In this document: positions 35,502-49,290 of the stretch, one piece after another
Numbering within the stretch: the first letter of the stretch is position 1
Layout: every line of letters begins with the position of its first letter
Source of the DNA: Macrobrachium rosenbergii
Taxonomy: Eukaryota > Arthropoda > Malacostraca > Decapoda > Palaemonidae
DNA: 64,000 nucleotides
Reading direction: 5' to 3'
Assembly (NCBI RefSeq): GCF_040412425.1
Contig: NC_089766.1
Span: 48,972,297-49,036,296, forward strand
Notes under the pieces: model-generated
The model's database searches: none
Told to the model about the DNA's origin: nothing
The model's input: the letters and a program-made list of their open reading frames with translations, nothing else
Translations under genes and position numbers: made by a program

Positions 35502-35834
35502 AGTTTTCTTAAAAACTGCTGAGGAGGCTAGAGGGCTGCAAACTGGTGCGTTGATCATCCACCCTCCAATCATCAAACATACCAAATTGCAGCCCTCTAG
35601 CCTCAGTAGTTTTTATTTGATTCAAAGTTAAAGTTACCCATGATCGTGCTTCTGGCAACGATATAGGATGAGCCACCAGTGGGCCGTGGTTAAAGTTTCA
35701 AGGGCCGCGGCTCATACAGCATGTACCGAGATCACCGAAAGATATATATCCATTTTCGGTGGCCTTGATTTTACGCTGTAGCGGCTGTACAGAAAACTCG
35801 ATTGCGTCGAAGAAACTTCGGCGCATTTTTTATT
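35502..35834 (+). mobile_element. Multi-hairpin (foldback) element, 5'-deleted
   Basis: TTAGTTTTCTTAAAAACTGC shows the loss of about 60 bp between the terminal motif and the inner palindrome. The remainder runs to GCGTCGAAGAAACTTCGGCG. Confidence 0.75.
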
Positions 35835-36130
35835 ATTTTGTTTGTTTTATTTCGATAATCTTTGACATTGAGGTTAACGTATCATTATCACCTTATATAC
35901 CAGAGTTGGCGCAGGTTTGCTTAGGCAAGGAAACGTTTAGGCGAACAGAAATGAAATCAAAATCCAGTATTTCAGCATCTACAAGTAACGGGTCTATCTT
36001 TTGCTCATTTAGAATAATAACGATCCTTTATCAAATGCGATGCGCCAAATGACGAACATCTTATACTCCTGCAAAGTAACAACACAGTTTTAAAGGTAAT
36101 GATCATTAATTCAGTCCAAGAGTTAAAGAT

Positions 36131-36540
36131 AAACAAGTAAAATATGCGCCCAAGTTTCTTCTGCGAAATCGAGTTTTCTGTGCAGCCGCTACAGCATACA
36201 GTGTAATCGAGGCCACCGAAAATAGATCTATCTATCGGTAGTCTCGGTGTAATGCTGTAAGAGCCGCGGGCAGTGAAACTTTAACCACTGTCCGGTGGTG
36301 GCCTATCCTATATAGTTGCCAGACGCACGATTATCACTAACTTCAACCTTAAATAAAATAAAAACTAATGAGGCTAGAGGGTTGCAATTTGGTATGTTTG
36401 ATGATTGGCGGGTGGATGATCTACATATCAATTTGCAGCCCTCTGGCCTCAGTAATTTTTAAGATCTGAGGACGGACAGAGAAAGTTCGGACGGACCGAC
36501 AAAGCCACAACAATAGTTTTCATTTACAGAAAACTAAAAG
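36131..36540 (-). mobile_element. Multi-hairpin (foldback) element
   Basis: AACAAGTAAAATATGCGCCC to TTTACAGAAAACTAAAA. It lies about 300 bp from the 35502 copy in inverted orientation. 35835-36130 is unique. Confidence 0.77.
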
Positions 36541-37002
36541 TAAATGTAAGACCACAGTGCAGCAAAATACTCTAGCAATATTTAGATCGCCATAAGTAAC
36601 AAAACAACGGTTTCCACCAAAAAATCACAGGTTAAAGAGGAACAGAAATAATAATCACTGAAAGCACGTTACGATGAAGAGAAATAACGAAGGAAATTAC
36701 AGATGAAGGTAAGAATTACGAAAAACATCACCGGGCGCCGTTGTAATTAAAAGTAATTGCAGTACACTGACACAGCGAGAAAATCATTGATGACACTGGA
36801 CGTGCTGTGGGAGTAATTAGCTGAAATTATAACAAAGAGAAATAATAAGAGGTGTCATTGAGGCACGAAACGAATATCGCCGGGGATAACGACAACTGGT
36901 GCGGACGATTTTGTGCTGAAGATGGAGATAAGATAAGAGCTTGCCCTCCAAGAACGCGTCCCAGAAAGAAAAAGGAATATTGATATCGGATGGGAATGAA
37001 TG

Positions 37003-37003
<1 letters not shown>
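36541..37003. other. Unique AT-rich stretch
   Basis: No gene or repeat family recognised. Confidence 0.6.
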
Positions 37004-37072
<69 letters not shown>

Positions 37073-37123
37073 ATAAATTTACATACATACATGCATAGAA
37101 ATACACACGCAAATAAATTATAT

Positions 37124-37178
<55 letters not shown>

Positions 37179-37240
37179 ACATTTGCATATATACATACAA
37201 ACACATACATATATACATATATATACATGCATACATCTGT
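37004..37240. repeat. (CT)n, (TA)n and CATA repeats
   Basis: About 62 bp CT, a CATA-rich spacer, about 40 bp TA, then ACATAT repeats. Confidence 0.95.
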
Positions 37241-37472
37241 AAAACAGTAAATAAGTACTAAGCAAATGCATAAGGTTAAAAAAAAAACTATGATGTTGTT
37301 GTTGTAAGAGAGTGGTGGCACCATAGAGAGAGAGAGAGAGAGAGAGCTTTTGGTAACAGGATGTTAAATTATCAACCGATGTAGCATATTGATACGAATC
37401 ATGTATTTTTTCCGTTTCCTGACGTCGACCCATTTGAAATTCTGACAAGTATACGTTGAAGCTTTTTGTGAA

Positions 37473-37675
<203 letters not shown>

Positions 37676-37987
37676 AATACATATACATGCAATATGATAT
37701 TTAACAAAAATCGTAATACATCGAAGTATAAAACTCGCACAATTCGACAACATAGATGAAAAAAAAAAAGCAGATATACCAACACTTACAATACAAACGA
37801 AGAATAGACTTGAGATAAAAAAAAATGAATAACACTTGCAATCCAAATGAAGAACAGAGATAATAAAAAATGAATAACTCAATAAAAATGACACGACATA
37901 AACAAAAATACAGTACAAATGAATCATAATCAAAAGAAAACTGATAAGAAATTTCTGTCCTTCAGCGAAAAATGTCATCCACCAGGC

Positions 37988-37990
<3 letters not shown>

Positions 37991-38038
<48 letters not shown>
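37991..38038. repeat. (GA)n microsatellite
   Basis: About 48 bp. 37680-37990 is an A-rich stretch with near-duplicate segments (AATACAAACGAAGAATAGA and AATCCAAATGAAGAACAGA). 38219-38340 holds a diverged tandem pair around AGTACACTTTTTCCATTCA. Confidence 0.9.
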
Positions 38039-38041
<3 letters not shown>

Positions 38042-38367
38042 CAAATTCCTTATTTCGTAAACAGTGTTCTTTTCAGAGCTGATAAGAGGAAACGTTCGAG
38101 TGTTTACCTAATGTTTTACAAAGATAGGCGAGTAGGCTAGTTACATCAGCATACACTCTATAAATACAAAAGGAATCTCTCGTTTCTGTCCTGTATGTTG
38201 CTATAGGTATAATATATCCAGTACACTTTTTCCATTCAATTATATTAGCTCTAAACTTAAATTAACGGTTCGAAGTGTTTAGTGTAACAGTACACTTTTT
38301 TCCATTCATTTATATTAATTTAAACTTAAATTAAGGTTCTGTAAAAGTGTAAAACTGTTGTTTTAGC

Positions 38368-38762
38368 TTTAGTTTTCTGTAAAGGAAAACTGTTCCGCAC
38401 TTTGTCTGTCCGCACTTTTTCTGTCCGCCCTCAGATCTTAAAACCTACTGAGGCTAGAAGGCTACAAATTAGTATGTTGATCATCCACCCTCCAATCATC
38501 AAACATACCAAATTGCAGCCCTCTAGCCTCAGTAATTTTCTATTTTAAGGCTAAAGTTAACCATAACCGTGATTCTGGCAACGATATAGGATAAGGTAAC
38601 CACCGGGTCGTGGTTAAAGTTTCATGAGCCACGGCTCATACAGCATTATACCGAGACCACCAAAAGATAGATCTATTTTCGGTGGCCTTCATTATTAGCT
38701 GTAGCAGCTGTGCAGAAAACTCGATTGCGCCGAAGAAACTTCGGCGCATTTTTTACTTGTTA
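38368..38762 (+). mobile_element. Multi-hairpin (foldback) element
   Basis: TTTAGTTTTCTGTAAAGGAA to GCGCATTTTTTACTTGTT; the CGCCGAAGAAACTTCGGCGC end hairpin is intact. Confidence 0.78.
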
Positions 38763-39223
38763 TGAAACAAGATTCCTTTTCAAATGCACGTTATTGTCGC
38801 TTCTTGTTAATACTAGCCATTGAGTTTTACAATACACAGTAAAGTTAAAGTAAAAATTACTTTTTTTTAAATCAAATAATCACCCTAGGGAACACTCAAG
38901 AGAAATATTAATTATTAACTGAAAGAAAAAATTTAATCGTAACGATATTCAAGTTTTAGTGAATGTATGAACAAAAAATATGCTAAATAATATGTTTACA
39001 TAAAAATACACGAGACAAATAGGGCTCGAATTTTTTTTTTTTTAAGTATTTTTCACTTGAAAGATATAGTTTTCTTGTTATACAAGAAAGGGAGGACATG
39101 ATTTGGTAATGAAAAATAACATTGAAACATTTCACAAGTACAGTTTCTGGAAGAAAACAAAGGACCCATTCCAGATAGTTTCGTTCGTAAGCAGCTTGAC
39201 ATAATAGTCAACTGATGGAATTT
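38763..39223. other. Unique AT-rich stretch
   Basis: No gene or repeat family recognised. Confidence 0.6.
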
Positions 39224-39224
39224 A

Positions 39225-39300
<76 letters not shown>

Positions 39301-39490
39301 AAGATGAACCCTATTCATATGAAACCAGCCCACCAAAACTGACTTGAAATCAAGCTTCCAAAGAATATTAAGGTGTTCATTAGGAAGAAGAAGAAGTAAA
39401 GGGAAATATAGAAAGAAGAGACCCCACTTACCAAAAAAGAAAAAATAAATTAATAGATAAAAATGTATTAAATTGCAAAGAGAATATTAT
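39224..39490 (-). mobile_element. LINE-like 3' tail with long (AAT)n
   Basis: About 72 bp (ATT)n, AGAAGATGAACCCTATTC, GAAATCAAGCTTCC, TTCATTAGGAAGAAGAAG, AATAGATAAAAATGTATT. Confidence 0.78.
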
Positions 39491-39627
39491 TAAGGTTTTG
39501 AATTATGTAACAATGATCTCTCCTTATTCAGCAACATCAAAGCGAGAGGTAGAAGGATCAGGACTATGCAGAAATCAACACAAACGTAATAATACAGAAA
39601 AAATGTTAATAGTTACAGTCTCCTGAG

Positions 39628-39915
39628 GATGTCGTGCAATTGAACTTCAAAAGTTCAGGCGAAGATGCAATGCGTTACTACCCTAATGCTATTCTCCTTG
39701 CATTTTACTACATTTTTATCTATTTATTAATTCATTTTTCCATTTTTAATAAGTGGGATCTCTTCTTTCTGTATTTCCCCTTACCTCCTCTTACTTCTTC
39801 CTAATGAACACCACATTCTTTGGAAGCTTGAATTTCAAGTCAATGGCCCCTTTGGTGGGCTTGTTCCATATAAACTGGGTTCATCTGCTGAATAATAATA
39901 ATAATAGTAATAATA
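39628..39915 (+). mobile_element. LINE-like 3' tail with (AAT)n, opposite orientation
   Basis: AAAGTTCAGGCGAAGATGCA, TACTACCCTAATGC, TCCTAATGAACACCAC, CATCTGCTGAATAATAAT. With the previous copy it forms a head-to-head pair about 140 bp apart. Confidence 0.78.
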
Positions 39916-39984
39916 CGCCTCATTAATCAACAAAGACCTGTTGTAATTAAGAAGTACAGGCATGCATCTTAAATCTTTGCTACA

Positions 39985-40075
39985 GCACTGGCCCCAGGTA
40001 CTCGGAAGTTAAGTCATTGGCGATCTGGTCAGTACTGGGAAGAGGTACTGGTTGGTACGCCTGGGTTAGAATATT
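39985..40075 (+). pseudogene. 5S rRNA-like fragment (pseudogene or head of a 5S-derived SINE)
   Basis: ACTCGGAAGTTAAGTCATTG then CTGGTCAGTACTGGGAAGAG follows the order and spacing of the animal 5S rRNA internal control region: box A (AAGCTAAGC-like), intermediate element and box C (TGGTTAGTACTTGGATGGG-like), then CGCCTGGG. The first ~40 bases of 5S are not recognisable and several positions differ, so it is not a functional 5S gene. 5S-derived SINE3-type retroposons are known in animals. The following 40080-40140 (GTCCCTGAGCACCAGTAG) might be the body of such an element. Confidence 0.55.
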
Positions 40076-40139
40076 TTACAAGTCACGCCGTCGGGTAAAA
40101 AAAGTCCCTGAGCACCAGTAGTCCAAGGGGTCTACGTGT

Positions 40140-40608
40140 TCAAAGAGCCATAAATATATCAATATAATTGCTCAGAGACAATGATAAACCTTCTGGAGTC
40201 ATCACTCCATTAATCTTAACATCAGGATATTAGTTCGTTCTCCTGGTTTTGCCTCAGTGCAGTTTGTGCTTATTGTAATGAAGTGGTGGCCTCCTTTTCC
40301 CAAGCAATGGTAATTACAATTTAAACTACCGTTGTGATGTATCTTGTTTGTCCGTCTTCTCTCCGCTCTAATTCAACAGAGAACTCCAATTATTGCAGTC
40401 TTTAGAGCTTTCATACCAAGACCTAGCACGAGACTCGCTGTACAGAGCATCAGTATCGTCATTCTGTTGAGGGGCCACGTTGTCACATTTCCCACCAAGT
40501 GAGGCTTTCTGTTCAATTGACTTTTTAACTGTCGAACGGTGTACCTGGTAGTATTGTTGATGACCCTGCTCGTAGTTTTAACCCGTGTAGTCCGTTTTAG
40601 CCTTTTAT
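40140..40608. other. Unique stretch
   Basis: No gene or repeat family recognised. Confidence 0.6.
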
Positions 40609-40921
40609 GGAAGTGGAATATAAGATTTTGGCCAAAGGCAAAGCGCTGGAACCCATGAGGTCATTCAGCGCTGGAAGGAAAATTGACAGCAAAGGAGGTT
40701 TTAAAAAGTGTAACAGGAGGAAAACCTCGCAGTTGCACTATGAAACAACTGCTGGGAGAGGGTTGAGGAAAGTAAGATGGAATAAAGAGAATGTGAACGG
40801 AGGTACAGTGAAAGGAATGAAATGAGTTGCAGCTAGAGGCCGAAGGGACGGTGCAAAGAACCTAGAGTAGCGCCTACAGTGCACCGTATGAGGTGCACTG
40901 ATGGTGCCACCGCCCCTACGA
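40609..40921 (-). mobile_element. SINE-like element, near full length
   Basis: GTGGAATATAAGATTTTGGCC to GATGGTGCCACCGCCCCTAC. Confidence 0.8.
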
Positions 40922-40964
40922 GGTTTATACCGTTTTATGATCCCAGCCCGTGGTGCGAAGCATA

Positions 40965-40971
<7 letters not shown>

Positions 40972-41027
<56 letters not shown>
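40972..41027. repeat. (CT)n microsatellite
   Basis: About 55 bp. 41028-41280 is unique. Confidence 0.95.
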
Positions 41028-41032
<5 letters not shown>

Positions 41033-41279
41033 TAAAGACAATGAAGTCAGCTCAGCTTAAACTGTTTCTCGCAACGCGCCGCTAATCCGCCTAACTGCTG
41101 TTTAATCTACAGGTAGAGAGAGTTGCATTAATGCTGTACTTTAAAGCACCATAATCCATTTGGATTCATTTTTCTGACCAATAATATTCACGTATGCAAG
41201 TGTACCTAATTATTTGTTTACTTATAATAGATTTCCTTGGCTCTGCTTTCTCTTTTTTGTAATATATATTTTTAACACA

Positions 41280-41426
41280 CATATATATATATACATATAT
41301 ATAAAAATATACATGTGCATACTGTATATATATAAATATACATATATATCTTCTTCTTTTTCTTCTTCCCAGCTTGTTCCCATTTTTATATGGGGTCGCC
41401 GTGATGCCTTCTTTTGAAGGACTTTG

Positions 41427-41497
<71 letters not shown>

Positions 41498-41592
41498 CTG
41501 TAGAACCTTTTAGGGCTCTTTTCATACGATGTCTACTCATTTTAAGTATCAGTAACTATACATATACATACATACATACATACATACATACA

Positions 41593-41673
<81 letters not shown>

Positions 41674-41760
41674 GAATATATTTTTTTATTATATTCTGTA
41701 GAACCGTTTAGGGCCGTTTCATACGGTGTCTACTCATTCCAAGTATCAACAACAACACAT
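41280..41760. repeat. TA/CATA cluster with a duplicated 70-bp segment
   Basis: TA tracts (41430-41491, 41621-41670) and (CATA)n (41563-41620) enclose two copies of ATTCTGTAGAACC, TTTAGGGC, TTTCATACG.TGTCTACTCATT, AAGTATCA at 41494 and 41692. Upstream, CCCAGCTTGTTCCCATTTTT and ATATGGGGTCGCCGTGATGC look like a dispersed-repeat fragment, family not identified. Confidence 0.85.
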
Positions 41761-42320
41761 CCTAATGAGGTTAGGATTGAATCACCTTCGATTATCGAGG
41801 GTTATCGCAAAATCAAGGCAGCAGCGATATTGAGAGCGAGAGGGCAGATAAGGAGAAAGCTTATCGCTACCCAGACGCCCCTTGTATCGATAACAAGTTC
41901 ACATGTGTATATACCTCCTTTAAGTGATATTCTTTCAGTTAAATCCACTAATCTCACATCAATCGGATTTCATTTTTTAAAAGGAGGAGAAGACACGAGC
42001 GTGTTTCAAATAAGATCGGTTACGTCGGCATTTCTTCGCAGAATGGGAAAATAAACTGATAAAAAACAAATTAAATACTCAGAAGTATTTCGCTGTTGAC
42101 GAAAACGCCAGAAATCCTATCCGAGGAAAAAAATGGAGATCTATTAGAACATTTATCGACAGGGGAATAATAATGTGGTTATCAGCATCACCGGAGCTTT
42201 TGAAAATATCTCCTGTGGAAGAAGAGCCTTTTATCAAGGGAGTCGTGTGTCTTCGATAAATCTAATTCATCTCCGATTAAGCGCCGGAAAATTTGCCGAC
42301 ATCCACACACCGCCCTGAAG
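41761..42320. other. Unique stretch
   Basis: No gene or repeat family recognised. A 74-codon frame at 41830 is not protein-like enough to call. Confidence 0.6.
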
Positions 42321-42324
42321 AGGG

Positions 42325-42545
42325 TTTCAGAGGTTTCCTGACTTGTGAGATTTTGACTGGAAAGGTTTTCTGACTTGAGAGGTTTTCTGGCTTGAGAGGT
42401 TTTCCGACTTGTGAGGTTTTCTGGCTTGAGAGGTTTTCTGACTGAAGAGGTTTTCTGACTGGAGAGGTTTTCTGGCTTGAGAGGTTTTCTGACTTGAGAG
42501 GTTTTCTGACTGGAGAGGTTTTCAAACTTGAGAGGTTTTCTGCCC
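42325..42545. repeat. 17-bp minisatellite
   Basis: The unit is GAGGTTTTCTGACTTGA with variants GGCTTGA and GACTGGA, about 13 copies. Being 17 bp it cycles through all frames, giving the Lys/Pro/Ser-rich minus-strand frames with a 17-residue period. Confidence 0.9.
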
Positions 42546-42671
42546 GGGTTCTGTTCACAGTAATAATAATATTCAGCATGCATGAAGAACAAAATATTTT
42601 ATTTTCATTAACTTAAGACATAAACATATACTTTAATAATGGGAATAACTTTTTTTAAAGGGGACACAATC

Positions 42672-42672
<1 letters not shown>

Positions 42673-42731
<59 letters not shown>

Positions 42732-42830
42732 TTGGCAATTAATGCAATCATCTATATGTACGCATAAACAACATAAAATATCTTCAAACTTGAAATTAAT
42801 TAAAAAGTGTAAAAACAACTAGTAAATGTT

Positions 42831-42881
<51 letters not shown>
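42673..42881. repeat. Two (GA)n tracts
   Basis: About 56 bp and 47 bp of GA separated by about 100 bp of unique AT-rich DNA. Confidence 0.95.
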
Positions 42882-44018
<1,137 letters not shown>

Positions 44019-44106
44019 CTGTCTCTTCACCTTTGGAATCAATGCTGACTGACACCCATACCTAAACAGAAAGCTTATCAATAGTTTGAAGAAGCCATCA
44101 ATCCCT

Positions 44107-44109
<3 letters not shown>

Positions 44110-44148
<39 letters not shown>
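44110..44148. repeat. (CA)n microsatellite
   Basis: About 38 bp. Followed by unique DNA to 44340. Confidence 0.95.
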
Positions 44149-44151
<3 letters not shown>

Positions 44152-44340
44152 TCCATCTCAAATTTCCAGCGTATTCCAACGTTTCATCCGTCCATTTAGC
44201 CAGACCTTTTCTCAATTTATCTCTCCTCCTACCAACACTTACGGAAGATACTTTCTGTTCACCAACCTATCGTCCGCTCTACTCCTCACACGGCCGAAAG
44301 CCCCTCAGACTTCTCAGATTTATCTTTTCAACATGAATTG

Positions 44341-44643
44341 AATTAAATATAAAGTTTAGGGCAAAGGTAAACGCTGGGACCTATGAGCTTATTCAGCGCT
44401 GAAAGGGAAATTTAGAGTAGAAAAGTTTGAAAAGTGTAACAGAAGGAAAACTTCGCAGTTGCACTATGAACCAGTTGTTTAGGAGAGAGTGGAAAGTAAG
44501 ATGGAAGAAAGAAAATGTGAACGGGGCTACAGTACAAGGAACGAAAGGGATTGCAGCTAGGGGCCGAAGGGACGCTGCAGAGAACCATAAGTAATGCCTA
44601 CAGTGCACCGCATGAGATGTACTGACGGCACTACCCCGCAACG
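44341..44643 (-). mobile_element. SINE-like element, near full length
   Basis: TTAAATATAAAGTTTAGGGC to CACTACCCCGCAACGG. Confidence 0.8.
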
Positions 44644-44814
44644 GAGACATCTCTTCTAAACCACTAAGCATAAACGCTATCTTCTTCGCTTCACTTATTC
44701 TGCGAATCATCAGCTCTCTTCTCTCATCCGACCAAATATTAAAAAAAAAATCTCTTTCAACATTACTGATAACTTTATATTAAATGCCAATTTACAACAA
44801 AGCTGTCTTACTGT

Positions 44815-45198
44815 TTTTAGTTTTCTGTAAAAGAAAACCATTGTGCCGGCTTTGTCTGTCCGTCCGCACTTTTTTCTGTCCGCCCCCAGATCTTAAAAGC
44901 TACTAAGGCTAGAGGGCTGCAAATTAGTATGTTGATCGTCCACCCTCCAATCATCAAAGTTATCAAATTGCAGCCCTCTAGCCTCAGTAGTTTTTATTTT
45001 ATTTAAGGTTGAAGTTAGCTATAATCGTGCGTCTGGCAACGATATAGGACAGACCACCACCGGACAGTGGTTAAAGTTTCATGGGCCGCATTATGGCGAC
45101 ACCACCGAAAGATAGATCTATTTTCGGTGGCCTTGATCACACGCTGTACAGAAAACTCGATTGCGCCGTAGGCACTTCGGCTCATTTTTTAATTGTTA
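44815..45198 (+). mobile_element. Multi-hairpin (foldback) element
   Basis: TTTTTAGTTTTCTGTAAAAG to CGGCTCATTTTTTAATTGTT. The terminal hairpin is decayed (CGCCGTAGGCACTTCGGC) and part of the third hairpin is lost. Confidence 0.77.
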
Positions 45199-45367
45199 CT
45201 GTCTAAAACTGATTAAGAATCGAGAACCTGTGACAAGCAGACTGCACGCAGCCTTCAACTTACGGTAGAAAAAGAATCCTTTAAAAGCCGTGTGTTTTCA
45301 TGTTTTATCATTTACATTAAAAGATTACAGAGCAACTCATAACAATACAAATGATTAAGTGACGAAA

Positions 45368-45692
45368 AGAATAGAATAGGACAGAATACAGAATTTTGGC
45401 CAAAGGCCAAGTGCTGGGACCTATCAGGTCATTCAACGCAGCGAACGGAAAAAAACAGTAAGAAGGTTTGACAGGTGTAACAGGAGGAAAACCTCGCAGC
45501 TGCACTATGAAACAATTGTTAGCGAGGGTTAAGGAAAGTCAGATGGAAGAAAGAGCATACGAACGGAGGTACAGTAAAAGAAATGAAAGAGGTTGCAGTT
45601 TGGGGCCGAAGGGACGCTGCAAAGGCCCTCAAGTAATGCCTACAGCGCACCGCGTGAGGTGCACTGGCGGCACTAACCCTACCTACGAGATT
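45368..45692 (-). mobile_element. SINE-like element, full length with tail repeats
   Basis: GAATAGAATAGGACAGAATA to ACTAACCCTACCTACGAG. The pentanucleotide tail is well preserved. Confidence 0.8.
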
Positions 45693-45771
45693 AACTGAAG
45701 AGAAAGACGAGAAAGAGATAAAAAAAAAATAAGAAATCAAGAGTGAAGAGGAGAAACAGTAGACGGAAGAA

Positions 45772-45835
45772 AAAGAGGAGGAGGAAGGAGGAGGAGGAGG
45801 AGGAGGAGGAGGAGGAGGAGGAGGAGGAGGAGGAG
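45772..45835. repeat. (AGG)n microsatellite
   Basis: About 60 bp of AGG; the minus-strand poly-Ser frame is an artefact. Confidence 0.95.
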
Positions 45836-46019
45836 CTGACGATCCGCCACGTAATAATACAAACCTGGCAAAGCGTTATCTGGTGTTTATCTGAAATTAT
45901 CAAGTGACTGGCGATAAGAGCGGGCATCACCGATGGCCCCATAGTGATTACAAAGATGACCACTAATTCACTAACTACTTCGTCCTCTTCTCCTGCCGAA
46001 TCGCGTAATTTCTTCTGAA

Positions 46020-46155
46020 GGAGGAGGCCACGCGCCGGGAGACACCTTCACCCCGTCGACCTCAGCGCAGAACTCAAAGGCTAAATCCACTTTGTCTTTT
46101 CCCCATATTCCGGATCCTTAGTTTGCCGGGGCCCTCAGCGCGTGGGATTTCGAAG
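46020..46155 (+). other. Candidate untranslated first exon
   Basis: A GC-richer unique block (CCACGCGCCGGGAGACACC, TTTGCCGGGGCCCTCAGCGC) ends in GATTTCGAAG|GTGAGT, a consensus donor on the same strand as the gene at 60 kb. It could supply the 5' UTR that the 60252 exon seems to need. There is no independent evidence of transcription. Confidence 0.2.
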
Positions 46156-46365
46156 GTGAGTTACGGAATGGATTATCTGTAGCGATATCTTAATCGAGGT
46201 TCATGGGAGGAGGTGTTGTTGTTCCCCTGGGAAATGTTGTTCTGATTCTTTTTATTAAGTTCTTCTCGGCGTCAGAGGAGGAGCATGTCTCTGGTGTGAA
46301 TGATTTTGGTCTTCGAAATAATCATTCGTTTGAGAAGTTAAATGTGAATACAGGAGTTTTTGGTC

Positions 46366-46369
<4 letters not shown>

Positions 46370-46392
<23 letters not shown>
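46370..46392. repeat. Short (TA)n
   Basis: 22 bp. 46393-47005 is unique. Confidence 0.9.
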
Positions 46393-46396
<4 letters not shown>

Positions 46397-47006
46397 CCTA
46401 TTTATTATTGCGTTTGAGAACTGGTGGCAGAGTTAAATGACAATGTCCGGGTGAGTTGATAGTCTTCTAACGTTAGTGCGTCACTGTAGGAAGTCCTAGG
46501 AAGTTTTAAAATCAAAGTATATATTTATATATTCAAAACCGCCGTAACCTAAACAAAAATCTGTAAAATATTATTCATGAACTTCGCCGTCGAAGCCAAA
46601 AACATGATGGGTGCATGCCCGTGTGTTTTTGTGATAAGCAAGTGTTTTACTTCCCTGAATTGTTCTGTCAATTCACTTGCATTTTATTATTGATATTAAT
46701 GTACAGCTCAGTGTCTATGACAGTTGCCCAACGATTTAAAGAGCCTCGTTTGCAAATAGATATGATGGACATTGATCACTAACTACTTATAATTTCACAT
46801 AAAAAGATCACATGCCCCACATTATAAATTGTCCTCTTGTAACATGGAAATAGAGGCAGTCACAACATGGAAATTTCACCCTAGTTAGGTTTTGCCCAGT
46901 CATCTAAATCGCTGATTTTCGAACATGAAAATACTTCGCACTTAATTCTTGCATTGCTTCCATTAGGCAAATATGTTTGTTTTCAACACTATGAATCTTT
47001 TCCTGT

Positions 47007-47060
<54 letters not shown>
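47007..47060. repeat. (CT)n microsatellite
   Basis: About 54 bp. Confidence 0.95.
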
Positions 47061-47062
<2 letters not shown>

Positions 47063-47187
47063 ACAAGAGTTATGTGAAGACCGTTTTCATCATGCAGAAT
47101 TTAATAACAAACATCAATATTTACAGTCATACAATTTTGGCGTTGTTCACCATTTTGATTGTGACGATCTCCCTCTTGAAACAGGTC

Positions 47188-47480
47188 TGCCTAGGCCAAA
47201 GGCCAAGCACTGGGACCTATGAGGTCATTCAGTGCTGGAAGGGAAATGAGAGTAAAAGGTTTGAAAGGTGTAACAGGAGGAAAACCTTGCAGTTGCACTA
47301 TGAAACAACTGTTAGGAGAGGGTGGATAGCAAGATGGATGAAAGATAATATGAATGGAGGTTACAGTAAAAGGAATGAAAGGGGTTGCAGCTAGGGGCCG
47401 AAGGGACGCCGCAAAGAGCCTTTAGTAGTGCCTACAGTGCATCACGTGAGTGTACACTGACGGCACTACCCCCCTACGGG
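47188..47480 (-). mobile_element. SINE-like element, tail lost
   Basis: CTGCCTAGGCCAAAGGCC to ACTACCCCCCTACGGGG. The pentanucleotide tail is replaced by unrelated sequence. Confidence 0.8.
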
Positions 47481-49290
47481 GATCTGGTTCTTGTATATTT
47501 TCTCAAAAAAATGAAGGTTAAAAACTGAAAAACTAAGTCTGACATAAACAACAAATATTCAGGCTTCAGCAGGGTACTTCTAAGGACTGGGCCAAGCTGA
47601 ATCACGTTTCAACTCGTGAAGGTTATGATATAATTAAATAATTAGCGAGTTACGTGTCATTACACTAAAGACGTCAGCACGCGATAAAGCAGAGTCTCGT
47701 CTTAAAATGATGAACGTGTAGGCCCTGAATTAGGAAACACAGCTGTTTCCTAATTCATGGACACCCTTAAGAGATCACGTTTTCCCTTGAAATTGCTGTT
47801 TGGCTATTTTTACTTCACTATTGATACTGGGATCTCTTATCAGCTCTCATGTTCAGCAGTCACGAAGATCTTCAGTGCTATCAGCACTATCGCAAACGGC
47901 AAGCAGTCTGCTTGTACCAAATCAAACCGTTGAACCGTTTACACTGACTAAAAGCAGCTACCAAGGTGACGTCGCGGCAGCCAGTCGTAATTTCGCTTTT
48001 GGCCCATTATAAAACTACTAAGTCAGACAGAAAAATAAACGTTACGGAGGAGCACAATTGCAAGATTTCTTAGACTAAAGTCGTTTTAGCTAAGAAAAAG
48101 GCATATTCGCGGAACCTCGCCGCGAGAAAATGTAATAATTAACGTAAAATGCCATGGAACATGACTACGCAAGATGCGAATGAACGTGACAGCGGCGAGC
48201 AGAACGTCATGATACGTGGAAACTTTCCAAGAGAATACATAGACACTATATTGGAGGATGTGATGGAACTTGTCTAGGATACGCAGGACAGGACAGCAGA
48301 TATTCAGCTGAAAGCTACATGACCTTCAGCTAGGCTGTACAGGACGAGAGGACCTAAAAATACACCAGCGCCTCGATTAAATAGTTGATTTTGGGGGTCT
48401 GACTTTTTTTAATATTTTCTCCGATATCTTATCGCCAACGGCAATTGCACGTAGTTCGTAGCCTAAACTAAACTGCAGTTTACATTAATAATCAATTTAA
48501 ACGATTCATTTAAAAATGTATCATTTCTAAAATGGAAGCATAGGTAAAAAAAAAATTTATAATAATCAAGCTGATCAGTCTAGAGGCCCTTAAGTCGAGA
48601 CGTTACTGTAATTCTAAACATAAAACTACTAACAAGGCCCCAAAATATTCTTGGCTAAAGGCCAACGAATGTCCAGACCACAGCACAGAATAGTTTTATA
48701 TAAAAAAAACATAATATATAGACAGCAAGTCTATTTTTTCCCGTAAGCCATAGTCTCAATTCCACGGTGAATTTGGATGATATGGATACATTAATATAAA
48801 AAAATTTTTTTACTGTAATAGGAGCTTCACGGCCTATCCTAAGCAACGCGTGGAATCCGGTGACAGCAGACTGACGCAGCAATGTTGATTGCAGACTGAC
48901 ACAGCAATGTTGCTTGCATATTAAAATGTCGAAGAGACCCTATATCTTTACCAATGCCAAGGGTCATTGAAACATTTCTTTTCAGATTTAATGACCCGCG
49001 ATGACACGCTGCTAAAGGCAAATCATACGTGAATTAGCGTCCCAGGCAGTATTATGAATTACGGGAAACTCTCTCTCTCTTCTTCTAACGAACAATCAGA
49101 CATAAACTATGAATGACGGGAAAACAACACCAATCATGGATTATAATTCTAGAAACGAAATTTCTCATATTTACATTTCTTTCAACGAAGTCGACTGACA
49201 GTATTCATATTATTTATATACATCCTTATTGAATTCCAAACTCAGGCATGAATTTACATTTATTATCAACGATAGACGACGTTTTTATTT
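47481..49290. other. Unique stretch
   Basis: No repeat family or gene recognised. Small tandem pair GCAGACTGAC.CAGCAATGTTG at 48867-48915 and a short inverted repeat TTAGGAAACAGCTGTTTCCTAA near 47730. Short frames are not protein-like. Confidence 0.6.

Noticed and set aside
47800..48012. 70-codon frame with a hydrophobic start (possible secreted peptide)
   Set aside because: No splice context, no conserved pattern, and short frames of this size are expected by chance.
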